A DNA stretch of 13,648 nt from RBG-16-57-9 sp964529745 (GTDB taxonomy: Archaea > Thermoproteota > Bathyarchaeia > TCS64), in the NCBI GenBank assembly GCA_964529745.1, contig CAZGZR010000066.1, forward strand, positions 1 to 13,648, given 5' to 3'. Below the pieces are notes generated by a model. That model did not search any database. It saw only the letters and a list, made by a program, of their open reading frames with translations, and had not been told where the DNA came from. The position numbers were made by a program, and so were the translations under genes. How positions within the stretch are numbered: position 1 is the stretch's first letter; each line of letters starts with the position of its first letter. This document shows positions 12,711 to 13,648 of this stretch, piece by piece.

Positions 12711-13648
12711 ATGCCCGGCGTCGATCTGCTGCTGCTTCACGCGCCAAGCGTCTACGACTTCAGGACGCGGCCAGCCATGTATGGGCCCATAAGCGACGTC
12801 ATACCGTCCACGCCAATCTTCGAGATGTACCCGCTGGGTTTCGTCAGCATGGTCGGCTACCTCGAGCAGAACGGGTACAAGGCGAGGATAGTGAACCTTG
12901 CGGTCAAGATGTTGAAAGACCCAAACTTCGACGTGGAGAGGTTCATAGAGAAGGTGGACGCCAGGGTCTTCGGGTTCGATCTTCACTGGCTGGCCAACGC
13001 GGCCGGCTCCCTCGACATAGCCGGGCTGGTGAAGAAGCACCTCCCAGACGCCCCTGTGCTCCTCGGGGGGCTCAGCGCCAGCTACTTCCACGAGGAGATC
13101 ATAGAGCACTACCCCCAGATAGACTACGTTCTCAGGGGCGACACTACCGAGAAGCCCCTCCTGGACCTGATGAACCACATAGACAAGGGGAAGGCGCCCG
13201 AGAAGGTCGAGAACCTCACCTGGAGGACAGGCGACGACCGGAAGCGGGTCAACCCCCTGACCTTCGTCCCGACGGAGTTAGACGATCTCTGGATAGACTA
13301 CGGGCAGGTGATCAAGCTGGTGCTCAGGCACAGGGACCTGGAGAGCACCCTCCCCTACGAGAGCTTCATGGACTACCCGTTCACCGCGGTGCTCACGTGC
13401 AAGGGCTGCAGCTACAACTGCGTCACCTGCGGCGGCAGCTGCAACGCCTTCAGGAGGTTCTTCAACAGGGACGGCCCCGCGTTCAAGTCGCCCCAGAGGC
13501 TGGTTGAGGAGATCAACGTCATCAGCGAGTACTTCAAGGCCCCCATATTCCTCATAGGCGACCTAAGGCAGGGCGGCAGGAGGTGGGCCGAGCAGGTGCT
13601 GGACGGGATAAAGGAGTCCCGTCTGGACAACACCGTCACCTACGAGCT
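12711..13648 (+). CDS. B12-binding-domain radical SAM protein, N-terminal 312 residues (cut by right edge)
   Basis: The frame is open from ATG 12711 to the edge. Residues 1 to about 150 form a Rossmann-like cobalamin-binding-type domain (LLLHAPSVYDFR at 7-18, VLLGGLSASY at 116-125, LRGDTTEKPLL at 141-151). The radical SAM core begins near 224 with CSYNCVTC (Cys233, Cys237, Cys240). Extra Cys230 and Cys244 flank it in CKGC and GGSC. No DxHxxG base-off cobalamin motif is seen, as in many of these proteins. The sequence is reminiscent of the archaeal TIGR04190 (Ta0216-like) group, whose function is unknown. Such enzymes often methylate or rearrange carbon centres, but the substrate cannot be inferred. 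Its promoter is separate and probably leaderless. Confidence 0.85.
   Translation, partial: MPGVDLLLLHAPSVYDFRTRPAMYGPISDVIPSTPIFEMYPLGFVSMVGYLEQNGYKARIVNLAVKMLKDPNFDVERFIEKVDARVFGFDLHWLANAAGSLDIAGLVKKHLPDAPVLLGGLSASYFHEEIIEHYPQIDYVLRGDTTEKPLLDLMNHIDKGKAPEKVENLTWRTGDDRKRVNPLTFVPTELDDLWIDYGQVIKLVLRHRDLESTLPYESFMDYPFTAVLTCKGCSYNCVTCGGSCNAFRRFFNRDGPAFKSPQRLVEEINVISEYFKAPIFLIGDLRQGGRRWAEQVLDGIKESRLDNTVTYE

Noticed and set aside
12681..13178. Minus-strand frame opposite the B12-type radical SAM gene
   Set aside because: It is a shadow of a gene with clear cobalamin-domain and CxxxCxxC motifs.

Overview
The window reads as archaeal chromosomal DNA. Supporting this are TATA-like boxes about 26-30 bases ahead of starts that have almost no 5' leader, archaeal-type families (class I CCA-adding enzyme, the UPF0200/UPF0201 pair, a COG2112-like kinase, Hdr/Mvh-type redox proteins) and the lack of bacterial-style promoters. 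GC is high over roughly the first 8 kb and falls from the kinase gene through the cytochrome. I cannot fix the lineage from sequence alone. An anaerobic, possibly thermophilic archaeon with hydrogen and heme-based electron transfer fits best. No mobile element, CRISPR array, tRNA or rRNA gene is visible.

Layout. (1) Positions 1-3690, minus strand: a tightly packed mvhG - mvhA - hdrA operon for a group-3-type [NiFe] hydrogenase and a heterodisulfide-reductase-A-like flavoprotein, with hdrA running off the left edge. Both internal junctions are TAG|ATG with no spacer. (2) Positions 3691-3892: a regulatory gap with T-runs, a possible 14-codon micro-ORF and repeats. (3) Positions 3893-6490, minus strand: an EamA-type transporter, a glycyl-radical-activase-like radical SAM enzyme, a UPF0200 P-loop kinase-like protein and a UPF0201 RNA-binding-fold protein, probably one transcript. 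(4) Positions 6577-9333, plus strand: thpR, cca and an atypical protein kinase, an RNA-processing cluster. (5) Positions 9404-10792, minus strand: a surface-anchored multiheme cytochrome c, divergent from (6) a seven-helix membrane protein (10943-11656). Then come a MenA/UbiA-type prenyltransferase (11723-12616) and the start of a B12-binding-type radical SAM protein (12711 to the right edge), all on the plus strand.

How it fits together. The left operon would let H2 oxidation or evolution exchange electrons with an HdrA-type FAD protein, perhaps by flavin-based bifurcation. The right side holds a membrane-tethered extracytoplasmic cytochrome next to a quinone-type prenyltransferase, which suggests a respiratory or extracellular electron route. 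The most unusual points are: an HdrA whose inserted ferredoxin segment has lost most cysteines; a small hydrogenase subunit with Asp in place of the first proximal-cluster Cys; and a cytochrome with eight CxxCH sites plus one CxxCM, a C-terminal coiled coil and a membrane anchor.
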